Source: Hymenobacter psoromatis
GTDB lineage: Bacteria > Bacteroidota > Bacteroidia > Cytophagales > Hymenobacteraceae
Direction: 5' to 3'
Length of the DNA stretch: 64,000 nt
Assembly: GCF_020012125.1 (NCBI RefSeq)
Contig: NZ_JAIFAG010000001.1
Location: 1,054,001 to 1,118,000 of the forward strand
The translations under genes and the position numbers were made by a program. The notes under the pieces were generated by a model. That model saw nothing but the letters and a program-made list of their open reading frames with translations. It was not told where the DNA came from and searched no databases. Below, in pieces: positions 23,692 through 32,291 of this stretch (position 1 is its first letter; the number at the start of each line of letters is the position of its first letter).

Positions 23692-24192
23692 ATGGTAAAA
23701 GAAAGAACGTATGTGCTGCTGGTGCTGGCCACCGCGCTGGTAGTGGGCCTGATTTGGCTGCTCACCAGCCGGGCTGCTACCCCCGATGCCTACCCCGACG
23801 TGGCCGGGGCGCTTAGCCAGGCCCGCCCCGCCGACGTGGAGAGCATTACCTGCTACCCCCTGCTGCCCGACCGGCGCGGGCGGCCGGCCCGCCCGTTTCA
23901 GCTGCGCACGGCCGCCACCGTGGCCCCGCTGCTGCGGGCGTTGCGCCAAATGCGGCCCGTTATTGTTGACAAACAGACGTTTAATCCGCTCATAGAAACT
24001 ACGGTGATGGTACGCCTGCGGCCGGAGCTGGCGGCGGCGTGGCACCTGCACAGCCGCGACATCATCTGGCGGCTGGCCCTGGCCGCCGAGGGCGACGTGG
24101 CGCTGCGGGCATTCAGCCAGGTCGTGTGCCAGAGCCCAGCCCTCAACCGGCAAGTGCGGCAGCTGCGCGATAGTGTAGACGCGGCTAAGTAA
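23692..24192 (+). CDS. Membrane-anchored protein of unknown function
   Basis: 166 aa with one N-terminal transmembrane segment (YVLLVLATALVVGLIWLL) and a soluble remainder probably outside the inner membrane. Motifs include ADVESITCYPLLPDRRG, PLLRALRQMRPVIVDKQTF and a C-terminal helix LNRQVRQLRDSVDAAK. I do not recognise the family. It lies 20 bases after the kinase gene and 33 bases before the regulator gene on the same strand, so it is likely part of the same operon. It could be an accessory to the two-component system. Confidence 0.75.
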   Translation: MVKERTYVLLVLATALVVGLIWLLTSRAATPDAYPDVAGALSQARPADVESITCYPLLPDRRGRPARPFQLRTAATVAPLLRALRQMRPVIVDKQTFNPLIETTVMVRLRPELAAAWHLHSRDIIWRLALAAEGDVALRAFSQVVCQSPALNRQVRQLRDSVDAAK

Positions 24193-24225
24193 ATTCAGCC
24201 GGATTTTCCTTCCCAAGCCTACCCC

Positions 24226-25056
24226 ATGCTCCGCGCGTTAATCGTTGAAGATGAGCCCTTGGCGGCCCGCCGCCTCGTCAATTTGCTGCAGCAGCAGGCC
24301 GTGCCGTTCGAGGTGTTGGGCCCGGCCGAGTCGGTGGCGCAGGCCGTGGCCCTGCTGCAAGCCGGCCCCGCGCCCGATGTGCTATTCCTGGATATTCACC
24401 TGGCCGATGGCCTCAGCTTCGAGCTATTTGAGCAGGTGCGCGTGACGTGCCCGGTTATTTTTACGACCGCCTACGACCAGTACGCGCTACGGGCCTTCAA
24501 GGTAAATAGCGTCGATTACCTGCTTAAACCACTTGACGAAGAAGAGCTTAGGACGGCCGTGGAGAAATTCCGGCAGCGCCACTATGCCGCCAATGAGTCC
24601 AAAATTGGTACAAAAAGTTCGGTTTCCAGCACAAACCTACCCGCGCCGACGCTAGATGCGGCCACCCTGGCGACGCTGGTGCAGCAGCTGCGGCAGCCCG
24701 TGGCCAGCTACAAAGCGCAGTTTGTGGTGCGCGTGGGCGAGCACCTCAAGGTAGTGCCCGTGGAGCAGGTAGCGTACTTTTTCAGCCTCGAAAAAACGAC
24801 CCTATTGCAAAGTGTTGATGGTCGTAAGTACGTGGTGGACTACACGATGGAGCAGCTCGAAGGCTTGCTCGACCCCGCCCAGTTTTTCCGGCTCAACCGC
24901 GCCTTTTTGGCTCGGCAGGCCGCCATTCATGACATTATTCACTACGCCAGCTCGCGGCTGCAAACCATCCTCAAGCCCGCCCCGCCCGAAAGCGAAGGCC
25001 CCGTGCTGGTGAGCCGCGAAAAAGTCAGCGTGTTCAAGAGCTGGCTCGATAAGTAG
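24226..25056 (+). CDS. LytTR-family response regulator
   Basis: 276 aa with an N-terminal receiver (residues about 1-118): acidic pocket VEDEP, phospho-acceptor in VLFLDIHLADG, conserved Thr/Lys in FTTAYDQYALRAF and VDYLLKPLD. A Ser/Thr-rich linker with SKIGTKSSVSSTN connects to a C-terminal LytTR DNA-binding domain (about residues 165-270) with RVGEHLKVVPVEQVAYF and FFRLNRAFLA. Partner of the LytS-type kinase at 22526. The linker here has no AT-rich insert, unlike that of the second LytTR regulator at 26363. Confidence 0.95.
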   Translation: MLRALIVEDEPLAARRLVNLLQQQAVPFEVLGPAESVAQAVALLQAGPAPDVLFLDIHLADGLSFELFEQVRVTCPVIFTTAYDQYALRAFKVNSVDYLLKPLDEEELRTAVEKFRQRHYAANESKIGTKSSVSSTNLPAPTLDAATLATLVQQLRQPVASYKAQFVVRVGEHLKVVPVEQVAYFFSLEKTTLLQSVDGRKYVVDYTMEQLEGLLDPAQFFRLNRAFLARQAAIHDIIHYASSRLQTILKPAPPESEGPVLVSREKVSVFKSWLDK

Positions 25057-25090
25057 GGGTAGGGCGCGCTAAACTCTACCTTCCGTTCTC

Positions 25091-25678
25091 TTACTCCACG
25101 CTGCGCAATTCCTTCAATTCCAGCAAAAAGCCGGGGAGTACCGGGTCGCCGCTCAGGCTTTGCTCGAAGCCCTGCACGAGGCGGGGCGGGTGGGGCGGCT
25201 CGAATACGTACACCGTTTCGGTGCTGGGCACGATGAGCCAGGCCAGGCGCACGCCGGCCCCCAGCCAGTCGTGCATCTTGGTGAGCAGGTCGGGCAGGCG
25301 GTCGGAGCTGGAGGCCAGCTCCAGCACAAAATCGGGGCAGATGCGGGCAAAGCGGCGGCGGTCGTCGGGGGCCAGGGCCTGCCACCGCTTCTCGGCTACC
25401 CACGAGGCATCGGGCGAGAGCATGGCCCCACCGGGCAGCGTGTAGCCCGTGGACGAGTCGCCCACCCGGCCCAGGCGCGTGCGGTGGTTCCAGTGGGTGA
25501 GCTGGTAAGACAGCTCGTTGTTGGCAAAGCCACTCTCGGTGAATACGGGGGGCATAATCGTGATTTGGCCGCTGCTGTTGCGCTCGATGCGCAAGTCGCG
25601 GTGGTCGAGGCAAAACTGCGCAAATTCCGCCTCCGTAAGGCGGTCCAGCACCGGGGTTTTGAGCTTGATAACATCCAT
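25091..25678 (-). CDS. Uma2-family (DUF820) restriction-endonuclease-like protein, copy A
   Basis: 195 aa with the PD-(D/E)XK-like core of Uma2 proteins: GAMLSPDASWVAEKRWQAL, then CPDFVLELASSSDRL and the lysine-bearing LLTKMHDWLGAGVRLAWLIVP. The family is very abundant in Bacteroidota and cyanobacteria and its role is largely unknown. A close paralogue follows 31 bases upstream on the same strand (25710). Both lie between the stops of two convergent LytS/LytTR systems. No toxin-antitoxin partner is recognisable. Confidence 0.9.
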   Translation of the reverse strand: MDVIKLKTPVLDRLTEAEFAQFCLDHRDLRIERNSSGQITIMPPVFTESGFANNELSYQLTHWNHRTRLGRVGDSSTGYTLPGGAMLSPDASWVAEKRWQALAPDDRRRFARICPDFVLELASSSDRLPDLLTKMHDWLGAGVRLAWLIVPSTETVYVFEPPHPPRLVQGFEQSLSGDPVLPGFLLELKELRSVE

Positions 25679-25709
25679 GACAAGGAGCGAATAAGGCGGT
25701 GAAAAATAG

Positions 25710-26297
25710 CTAGCCGCGGGGCCGCAGCCGCCGCAGCTCCAGCTCGAAGCCGGGCAACACGGACCCGCCGCTCAGCACCTGGTCGAAGCCCACTACGGGC
25801 CGCACGGGCTGGCCCGGCTCGAAAATATACACCGACTCGGTGGCGGGTACAATAAGCCAGCCCAGGCGCGCGCCGGCTTCCAGCCAGTGCTCCAGCTTGC
25901 GCATGGTGTCGGTGAGGCGGTCGGAGGGTGAGAGCAGTTCGGCCACAAAATCGGGGCACACGCGGGCAAAGCCACGCCGGTCGTCGGCGCTCAGCGCGTC
26001 CCAGCGGGCCTGGGCCAGCCAGCTGGCATCGGGCGAGAGCATGGCCCCGGTCGAAAGCGTGAAGCCTGCCGACGAATCGAAGGTCTTGCCTAGTTGGTGC
26101 TGGCGGTTCCACAGCACCAGGTCGGTTATCAGGTCACTGTTGTAGGAACCGGTTTCGGAGCTGGCGGGGGGCATAATGGTAATCTGGTGGCTGGTAGCGC
26201 GCTCGATGCGCAGGTCGCGGTGGTCCTGGCAAAACTCAAAGAACTCCGCGTCGGTGAGGCGGTCCAGGACGGCGGTTTTTAGCTTAATGGCTTCCAT
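25710..26297 (-). CDS. Uma2-family (DUF820) restriction-endonuclease-like protein, copy B
   Basis: Same length (195 aa) and layout as copy A, starting MEAIKLKTAVLDRLTDAEF where copy A starts MDVIKLKTPVLDRLTEAEF. The core is GAMLSPDASWLAQARWDAL, CPDFVAELLSPSDRL and TMRKLEHWLEAGARLGWLIVP. The pair is a tandem duplication, divergent enough not to be very recent. No clear promoter box was found between the two, so they may be co-transcribed. Confidence 0.9.
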   Translation of the reverse strand: MEAIKLKTAVLDRLTDAEFFEFCQDHRDLRIERATSHQITIMPPASSETGSYNSDLITDLVLWNRQHQLGKTFDSSAGFTLSTGAMLSPDASWLAQARWDALSADDRRGFARVCPDFVAELLSPSDRLTDTMRKLEHWLEAGARLGWLIVPATESVYIFEPGQPVRPVVGFDQVLSGGSVLPGFELELRRLRPRG

Positions 26298-26362
26298 GAC
26301 GATACATTCAGAATCAGGCTAACAAGATACGGGCAAACCTGCGCCGGGCGGGGCCGCCGCGC

Positions 26363-27166
26363 CTACCCTTCCAGCCACGCTTTCAGGGCGCTGGCTTTTT
26401 CCTTGCTCACCAGCACCTCGCCGGTGGGGGCGGGGCTCAGCTCCACCAGCAGCTTACCGCCGAAGTAGGGTAGCAGCCGGCGCACGGCCGGCACCTGGGC
26501 AATGAGCTGGCGATTGAGCCGAAAGAAGCGGGTAGGGTCGAGCAGGCTTTCGAGCTGCTCCAGGGTATAATCGACCACGAAGCGGCGGCCGTCGGGGGTG
26601 GCGAGCGTGGTGGTGTCGTGGCGGCTCTGAAACCAGGCCGCCTCGGCCGTGGGCAGGGGGAGCAGCGTGTCGCCCTGCCGCACCAGAAACCGTGTTTTGT
26701 ACGGCCGCTGCGGGCGGGGTAGGGCATCGAGCAGGCGCTCCAGGGGGGAATTAAGAGTTAGGAGTTGAGAGTTAAAAATTGGGTTAGAAAGCCCATTTGA
26801 ATTAACTCTTAATTCTGATTTCCCCAGCGCGGCTTGCAGCTCGGGCAGCTTGAGGGGCTTTAGCAGGTAATCAATGCCATTGGCCCGGAAGGCTTGCAGG
26901 GCGTATTGGTCGTAGGCGGTCGTGAAAATAACCGGGCTGCGCACCAGCGTTTGGGCAAACACGTCGAGGCTGAGGCCATCGGCCAGCTGGATGTCGCTCA
27001 GGATGAGGTCGGGCGCGGGGTGCTGGTCGAGCCAGGCTAGCGCGCCGGCCACCGTGTCGAGCACGGCCAGCACCTGGGCCGTGGGCGCGGCCAACAGCAA
27101 CAGCCGCTGCAAGCGCTCGGCGGCGGGGTACTCGTCTTCGAGAATCAGAATGCGCAAGGGCGGCAT
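26363..27166 (-). CDS. LytTR-family response regulator with AT-rich linker insert
   Basis: 267 aa: receiver domain (about residues 1-118, with LEDEYPA, LILSDIQLADG, FTTAYDQYALQAF and IDYLLKPL), then a LytTR DNA-binding domain (about 150-267, with FLVRQGDTLLPLP and FFRLNRQLIAQ). The linker SELRVNSNGLSNPIFNSQ and the following LLTLNSP are encoded by an AT-rich imperfect inverted repeat (26748-26815) unlike the rest of the gene. It starts three bases after the stop of the kinase gene at 27170, so the two are an operon and a cognate pair. Confidence 0.94.
   Translation of the reverse strand: MPPLRILILEDEYPAAERLQRLLLLAAPTAQVLAVLDTVAGALAWLDQHPAPDLILSDIQLADGLSLDVFAQTLVRSPVIFTTAYDQYALQAFRANGIDYLLKPLKLPELQAALGKSELRVNSNGLSNPIFNSQLLTLNSPLERLLDALPRPQRPYKTRFLVRQGDTLLPLPTAEAAWFQSRHDTTTLATPDGRRFVVDYTLEQLESLLDPTRFFRLNRQLIAQVPAVRRLLPYFGGKLLVELSPAPTGEVLVSKEKASALKAWLEG
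26748..26815. repeat. AT-rich inverted repeat inside the LytTR gene
   Basis: The outer arms GAATTAAGAGTTA (26748-26760) and TAACTCTTAATTC (26803-26815) are perfect 13-base complements. An inner GGGTT/AGCCC pairing adds structure. The coding strand reads in frame as SELRVNS at one arm and LLTLNS at the other, in the linker between the two domains. It resembles the element in the RND gene in position logic and composition. Confidence 0.8.
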
Positions 27167-27169
27167 GAG

Positions 27170-28177
27170 CTAAGCGGGCAGCAAGGGCAGCGTCACGGCA
27201 AAGATGCCGCCGGCCTGCGTCACTTCTACCGGCTGCGCCGCGCCGAGCAGGGCGTAGCGCCGGCGCACGTTGGCCAGGCCCGTGCCAGTGCCGGGGGCCA
27301 AGCCAGCGGGCCGGGGCTGCCAGGTGTTTTCGACGCGCAGCGCCTCGCCCGCGGCCACCAGGCGCAGGTGCAGCGGCCGCGCCCGTGAGGCTTCGTTGTG
27401 CTTGAGCGCGTTTTCGACCAGCAGCTGCACGCTGAGCGGGGCCACGTGCCGGGCCGGCAGGGGGGTAGGGAGGTCGTAGCTCACTTGCACGTTGTCCCGA
27501 AAGCGCACTTTTTGCAGGGCCAGGTAGGTTTGCACGAAGGCCAGCTCCTCGGCCAGCGGCACGGTAGGGCGCTCGCGGGCCAGCAGCACGTAGCGGTACA
27601 CGTCGGCCAGGCCCTCCACGTAGTGCTGGGCGGGCTCATTGCGGGGCTCGATGAGGGCGGCCAGGGTATTGAGCGAGTTGAACAGAAAGTGCGGGTCGAG
27701 CTGCTGGGCCAGGGCATCGAGCTGGGCCTGGGTGCTGGCGCGGGCCAGCTGCTCGGCCCGGCGCTGGTTTTCCTGCCACTGCTGAAATAGGTGCCGGCTC
27801 TCGTACACGAGCAGCACAATGAGCGTCGAAACCAGGTTGAGGCCCGTTTCGCGCAGCCCGTCGGGTAGCCGCAGGTGGTAGCCTTCGACCCCGGCCAGGC
27901 CCGCGCCGAGGCCCAGCGTCACGAGCAGCGTGTAGCCGATGGCCCCCGCCGCCAGCCACCACAGGCGGCGGGCTGTGGCGGGGGCCTGTGGCCAGCGCCG
28001 CAGCAGCCCGCGCCACAGCGCCACGTTGCCCACCCACAGCACCAGCGTAAACGTCAGCGAGATGCCGTAGGCCGCCAGCCAGTACCGGCCCAGCGGCACG
28101 CTGAAGATGCCGCGCGGCACCAGCTCCAGCGCCGCCACCAGCAAAATACCTACGCCCATAAACCGCCGGTTGCTCAT
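27170..28177 (-). CDS. LytS/YehU-type sensor histidine kinase, second copy
   Basis: 335 aa from the ATG at 28177. Four transmembrane segments occupy about residues 5-150. The kinase domain follows: LDALAQQLDPHFLFNSLNTL with the phospho-accepting His, LLVENALKHN, and GTGTGLANVRRRYALLG. It resembles the kinase at 22526. The ATG at 28177 (MSNRRFMGVGILL) is preferred over an upstream start that would overlap the next gene and give a glycine-rich tail. It forms an operon with the LytTR regulator at 26363. The 28213-29082 membrane protein lies 35 bases upstream and may be co-transcribed. Confidence 0.93.
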   Translation of the reverse strand: MSNRRFMGVGILLVAALELVPRGIFSVPLGRYWLAAYGISLTFTLVLWVGNVALWRGLLRRWPQAPATARRLWWLAAGAIGYTLLVTLGLGAGLAGVEGYHLRLPDGLRETGLNLVSTLIVLLVYESRHLFQQWQENQRRAEQLARASTQAQLDALAQQLDPHFLFNSLNTLAALIEPRNEPAQHYVEGLADVYRYVLLARERPTVPLAEELAFVQTYLALQKVRFRDNVQVSYDLPTPLPARHVAPLSVQLLVENALKHNEASRARPLHLRLVAAGEALRVENTWQPRPAGLAPGTGTGLANVRRRYALLGAAQPVEVTQAGGIFAVTLPLLPA

Positions 28178-28212
28178 GGCCGTGAAGGTCGGGCCAACCC
28201 GCCAATGGCGCA

Positions 28213-29082
28213 CTAGCGCAGCAGCGGCCGCCCCGCCAGCGCCCCCAGCAGCAGCGCCGCCACCGCGCCGGCCCACAGTGCCGCGCCTACCCCCGTAAGC
28301 AGCGCCGCCCGGCGCGGCACCCGGCGGCTAAGCACCCAGCCCAGCAGCGGCAGCGCCTGCAAGGCGTGCATCCCCATAAAGTGCGCCGCGCGCAAATCGC
28401 CGGCCACGGTGCTCCAGCCCAGGCCCGGCAGGCCGGGGCCACCATCGGGCGCGCTCACCGTATGCTGCTGATTATGAATCATAAACCCACCCAGCATAGA
28501 GCCTGCCACGAACACCAGCAGCCCCAGCCGAAGGCCCCACACGTAGCCCGCCGGGCCGTGCGGCCGGTAGCGCCAAGCCAGGTACAGGGCCCAAAAAGTC
28601 ATGGCCGTATTCACGGCAATAAATACGCCCATCAGCCCAAACAGCAGCCCATTTAGCGCGCTGCTTTGGTTGTAGTGCGAGGTGGTGCCGCGCGCCGCCT
28701 GAATGAAAATAACAGCCTGCTCAATCAGCATACTCAGTGCCACGCCCCAACTGAGGCGGCGCACGGCGCGCTGCGCGGGGGCGGGCAGGTCGGCCAGCAG
28801 CCAGGCCAGCGTCCAGGCGTAGGCCACGATGGAGAGGCTGAATTTCAGGGGCTTGAGCCACACCAGCGCCCCCGTCACGAGGCGGTGGTCGAGGGGCAGC
28901 AGCGCCAGCGCCCCGGCGGCCAGCGCCACATTCAGCCAGCCCGTGGCCGCGAGCGGCGGGTTTACGCGGCGCAGCACGCGCAGGGCTTTGGTCACGGCCG
29001 ACTGGTGCGGGGCCAGGGGGGCCGGGCCGGCCGGGCCGGCGCCGGCCGTAGTTCTGAAGGCAGTCAAATGCAAAGCTTTCAT
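28213..29082 (-). CDS. Polytopic membrane protein, unknown function
   Basis: 289 aa with about seven hydrophobic segments after a 40-residue Ala/Pro-rich cytoplasmic head. Polar membrane features include WLKPLKFSLSIVAYAWTLAW, GTTSHYNQSSALNGLLFG and HFMGMHALQALPLLGWVL, so histidines in or next to helices are prominent. I do not recognise the family firmly. Its ATG overlaps the stop of the ABA4-like gene by four bases, so the two are translationally coupled. Possible roles are heme, quinone or carotenoid-related; none is demonstrated. Confidence 0.75.
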   Translation of the reverse strand: MKALHLTAFRTTAGAGPAGPAPLAPHQSAVTKALRVLRRVNPPLAATGWLNVALAAGALALLPLDHRLVTGALVWLKPLKFSLSIVAYAWTLAWLLADLPAPAQRAVRRLSWGVALSMLIEQAVIFIQAARGTTSHYNQSSALNGLLFGLMGVFIAVNTAMTFWALYLAWRYRPHGPAGYVWGLRLGLLVFVAGSMLGGFMIHNQQHTVSAPDGGPGLPGLGWSTVAGDLRAAHFMGMHALQALPLLGWVLSRRVPRRAALLTGVGAALWAGAVAALLLGALAGRPLLR

Positions 29083-29540
29083 AAGGCAGTGGATTGATTT
29101 TCAGTTAAAAGTGATGTTTTTTCAATAGCCCGGCGCACGCCGAAATATAGCAGCAGCCCTACCGGGCCAAACAGAAAGGTGAGCCCCAGGCACGGCACCA
29201 GCCAGCCGTGCGGCACGCCGCGCCGCCGGGCATCGCGCGCCTCCCAGGCCCCGGTAAACAGGTCGAAACACAGGTAGTGCACCCAGCCCGCCAGCAGCGC
29301 CCACGGGTCTCGGAATAGCGCCGCCACTTGCGCCAGCGAGCCGAAGCCGCCCTCCGCGCCGTGCCCATCCAGGTAGTGCGTGGTGATGAGCACGGCGTAG
29401 GCCGCGGCCAGCAGCAGGGGTAGGGCTCCGCTGAGCACCAGTAAGTTGGTGAAGCGCCAGCGCGGAGCCAATACCAGCAGCGCCCAGCCCAGCAGGGCCA
29501 GCGGGTTGGCCAGGGTGAAGAGGAAGTCGGGGGTGAGCAT
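29079..29540 (-). CDS. ABA4-like (DUF4281) membrane protein
   Basis: 153 aa with four hydrophobic segments. Family-like features are DFLFTLANPLALLGWALLVL, DPWALLAGWVHYLCFDLFTG and the C-terminal VPCLGLTFLFGPVGLLLYF. The family is named after plant ABA4, needed for neoxanthin formation; bacterial members are uncharacterised. The ATG at 29540 is preferred because it removes an N-terminal stretch with no family match. A TAGTTTTG box (29571-29578, minus) lies 30 bases upstream, and the gene is first of an apparent operon with the polytopic protein and perhaps the LytS/LytTR pair. Confidence 0.85.
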   Translation of the reverse strand: MLTPDFLFTLANPLALLGWALLVLAPRWRFTNLLVLSGALPLLLAAAYAVLITTHYLDGHGAEGGFGSLAQVAALFRDPWALLAGWVHYLCFDLFTGAWEARDARRRGVPHGWLVPCLGLTFLFGPVGLLLYFGVRRAIEKTSLLTENQSTAL

Positions 29541-29570
29541 GGCGGAGGGGGTAGGGGATAGCAACTGCCT

Positions 29571-29578
29571 CAAAACTA
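29571..29578 (-). promoter_or_regulatory. -7 box for the ABA4-like gene
   Basis: The minus strand reads TAGTTTTG, an exact TAnnTTTG match, 30 bases upstream of the ATG at 29540. Confidence 0.5.
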
Positions 29579-29763
29579 CCACTTCGCTACCCCGCGCCGC
29601 CAGCCCAACCAGGGCGAAACGCCCCGGCCGCCAGGCCAGGCGGCTAAACTACCGGGTGAGCCGTTAAGGGCTGATTAATTGGTGAAGGGCTGGAGCTACC
29701 CATCTAATGTTTTCCTGCTAATCCTAGCCGCGCCTTAGCCGCCTAGCCGGGGGGTAGGGCGAG

Positions 29764-29771
29764 TATCTTTG
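29764..29771 (+). promoter_or_regulatory. -7 box for the TlpA-like gene
   Basis: TATCTTTG, an exact consensus match, 34 bases before the ATG at 29806. A GGGGTAGG octamer directly precedes it. Confidence 0.6.
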
Positions 29772-29805
29772 CGAAGCCGGGCCTACTCCCGGCCGCCGCA
29801 CGCCT

Positions 29806-31368
29806 ATGCAGTTGAGTTGCCGCGCTCGGGGGCGCACGTATTTGCTTGCTAACGCGCTGGTCTGGCTGCTGCTGGGTGGCTGGCCGCTGGCCGCCGCCGC
29901 CCAAATTCACCCGGCCCGGCGGGCAGCCCTACTCCCCCCGCCGCCCTTCAAGGTCCCGCCTTTCCGGGCGGCTCCGGCCGAGCGGGCGGTAGCCGGCGAG
30001 GTAGTCGTGAGTGGGCACCTCGACCAGGTAACGGCTCCCACCATCAGCCTCAGCTACGCGCCCGACTGGCGCGGGCGGCCCACCCAGACCGTGACGGCCC
30101 CGGTGAGCCCGGCCGGTAATTTTCGATTGGCCCTACCCCCCCTGCCTGCCCCGACCGAAGTGCGCCTAGGCTACGACGGGGAGTTTGCGACCCTCTACCT
30201 CACGCCCGGCGACGCCTTGCGCCTGAGCTTCGACCCCGGCCGCCTCGACCAGACCATTGCCTACGCTGGCCAGGGGGCTGCCGCCAACGCTAACAACTAC
30301 CTGGCCCAGAGCTATCTGCAAGCTAACCAGGACGACGAAGCCCGCCGCACCCCCGACGCCCGCGCCGCCACCCTGAGTGCCGCTGAGCTGCGCCGCGCCG
30401 CCGATACCTACCGCCAGCGCCGGCGGGCGGCCCTGGCCGCCTACGCGGCGGCCCACCCGCTGCCGGCCGCCTTCCGGCGGCAGCAGGAGCAGGCCCTCGA
30501 CTACGAATGGGCCGCCACGCTGCTGAGCTACTACGCCCACCAGCCAGCCGAGCGGCGGCAGCAGGGCTACGCTACCCTGCCCGTGGGCTATTACGACTTT
30601 GTGCCCGAGCTGCGGCTTGAAAGTCAGGATTCGGCTCTCACTACCAATACCTTGCAAAACCTGCTGCTGACCTACGGCTTCACCCAGCTTAACGACCCCA
30701 CCGGCAACCTGCCTACCGGCCCCGCCGCCGGCCGCCGCCTCTACCAGCGTGCCACCGACGACCTGGGCGGTGGCCGCGTGCGCGACGTGGCCGTAGGGCA
30801 ATATCTGCTCACCAAAGTCGAGAGTGAGCACACCGATATTCGTCCCTTACTAGCTGATTTTAAGGCTAATAACCGCGACTCGACTATTGCCCGCGACTTG
30901 CGCCGGGCCGTGCGCGCCCACCTGGCCCTGGCCACCGGCCAGCCCGCGCCCGACTTCACCCTGCCCGATGCCAGCGGCCGGTTCGTGGCCCTGAGCAGCC
31001 TGCGCGGCAAGGTCGTGTACCTCGATTTCTGGGCCACTTGGTGCGCGCCCTGCCTGGCCGAAATGCCAGCCAGCCGGGCCCTGCGCCAACGCTTTGCGGG
31101 CCGCGACGTGGTGTTTCTCTACGTCTCGCTCGATAGCCAGGCCGCCGACTGGCAGCGCTACCTGGTGGCCCACCCCACCTCCCCGGCCGCCGTGCAGCTG
31201 CACGAGGCCGGAGCTTTTGAGGGCGTGGCGGCCAAGGCGTTTGGGGTGCAATCCATCCCCAACTACTGGCTTATCGGGCGCGATGGCCGCATCCTGGCCA
31301 GCCACCCGCCCCTGCCCTCAACCGGCCCGGCCATTGAGGCGGCGCTGGAGCAGGCCCTCCAACCTTAA
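29806..31368 (+). CDS. TlpA-like periplasmic thiol-disulfide oxidoreductase
   Basis: 520 aa with an N-terminal signal segment (ANALVWLLLGGWPLAAAAQ). Residues about 60-160 form a beta-rich DUF4369-like domain (EVVVSGHLDQVTAPTISL, TLYLTPGDALRLSF). A helical middle region follows, and a C-terminal thioredoxin fold from about residue 380 (GQPAPDFTLPDASGRFVAL). The active site FWATWCAPCLAEMP has Cys413 and Cys416. VQSIPNYWLIGRDG carries the cis-proline. It should reduce or oxidise thiols in the periplasm, a layout common in Bacteroidota. An upstream -7 box gives it its own promoter. Confidence 0.92.
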   Translation: MQLSCRARGRTYLLANALVWLLLGGWPLAAAAQIHPARRAALLPPPPFKVPPFRAAPAERAVAGEVVVSGHLDQVTAPTISLSYAPDWRGRPTQTVTAPVSPAGNFRLALPPLPAPTEVRLGYDGEFATLYLTPGDALRLSFDPGRLDQTIAYAGQGAAANANNYLAQSYLQANQDDEARRTPDARAATLSAAELRRAADTYRQRRRAALAAYAAAHPLPAAFRRQQEQALDYEWAATLLSYYAHQPAERRQQGYATLPVGYYDFVPELRLESQDSALTTNTLQNLLLTYGFTQLNDPTGNLPTGPAAGRRLYQRATDDLGGGRVRDVAVGQYLLTKVESEHTDIRPLLADFKANNRDSTIARDLRRAVRAHLALATGQPAPDFTLPDASGRFVALSSLRGKVVYLDFWATWCAPCLAEMPASRALRQRFAGRDVVFLYVSLDSQAADWQRYLVAHPTSPAAVQLHEAGAFEGVAAKAFGVQSIPNYWLIGRDGRILASHPPLPSTGPAIEAALEQALQP

Positions 31369-31519
31369 ACTTTCCTTAAGTCTTGCCGGTTTAATGCATC
31401 TTATCCCTCCAGCTAGCCTCTTCGGGAAGAAACTCGGCTAAACGCCCGCTTGCTTATATCCTCTCTACTCCGGGGCCGCGGCGCGCCCGGCGCGCCGGTC
31501 CCCGAACGATTTATCCCAG

Positions 31520-32257
31520 GTGCGCTTCTTTGCTATTTTATGTGGGCGAGTGGGGCTGGTCGGCTGGCTGCTGGCTGGCCTGGCGGGGCCGGCCCCGGCC
31601 CACGCGGCCCCGGTCGATTCGCTGCGGCCGGCCCCCGTGTTTGACCACCGCCGGCTGGTAGTGCAGATTGATTCGCGCTACTCCATCATCAACAGTCACT
31701 TTGTTACCATCAACGGCCTGAAGCTGGGCCTGGAGTTTCGGGGCCGGGTGCGCGCCGGCGTGGCTGCCTACCTGCTCAGCAGCCGCATCCCTACCCGCCT
31801 GCCGCCGCCCAACAATGCCGCCGACGAGGCCGATGCTACCCTGCGCTTCTACAACATAGCCGTCTACGGCGAGTACATCTTGCTCGAAAATGCCCGTTGG
31901 GAGTTGGGGGCCAACCTGCAAAGCGGCATGGGCACGGTGCGCATCGAGTACACCAACGAGAGCCTGAACCGCGAGCGCTCGCCGCGCGATTTCATTGCCC
32001 TGGTCGAGCCCTCGCTGGCCGCCCAGATGCGGCTTTTCACCTGGGCCAGCCTGGGCGCAGGCGCGGGCTGGCGGCAGCCGCTGTTCGTGTCCGAAGGCAT
32101 CCGCGATGAAATCAGCGGCCCCATTTTCTACGTTCGGGCCAAAATCCTCATCGGCCCGCTCGTGCGCCTCGTGCGCCACCGCGAGCCGCTTTTTTCCCAA
32201 AAAGACCTGCGCGTTCACGGCCTCAATCGCAGCACCCGCCAGAAGTTTCTGCGGTAG
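31520..32257 (+). CDS. Probable outer-membrane protein, unknown function
   Basis: 245 aa from a GTG at 31520, giving a good signal peptide (MRFFAILCGRVGLVGWLLAG then PAHA). The mature part is rich in alternating aromatic and small residues and in strand-like stretches (VVQIDSRYSIINSHFVTI, YNIAVYGEYILLENARWEL, LVEPSLAAQMRLFTWASLG), which suggests a small beta-barrel. The C-terminus does not end in Phe or Trp, so barrel assignment is tentative. No family recognised. The convergent gene at 32292 is also a probable outer-membrane protein. Confidence 0.65.
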   Translation: MRFFAILCGRVGLVGWLLAGLAGPAPAHAAPVDSLRPAPVFDHRRLVVQIDSRYSIINSHFVTINGLKLGLEFRGRVRAGVAAYLLSSRIPTRLPPPNNAADEADATLRFYNIAVYGEYILLENARWELGANLQSGMGTVRIEYTNESLNRERSPRDFIALVEPSLAAQMRLFTWASLGAGAGWRQPLFVSEGIRDEISGPIFYVRAKILIGPLVRLVRHREPLFSQKDLRVHGLNRSTRQKFLR

Positions 32258-32291
32258 GCAGTGGGTAGTAATAGAGATACTTACTAAACCC

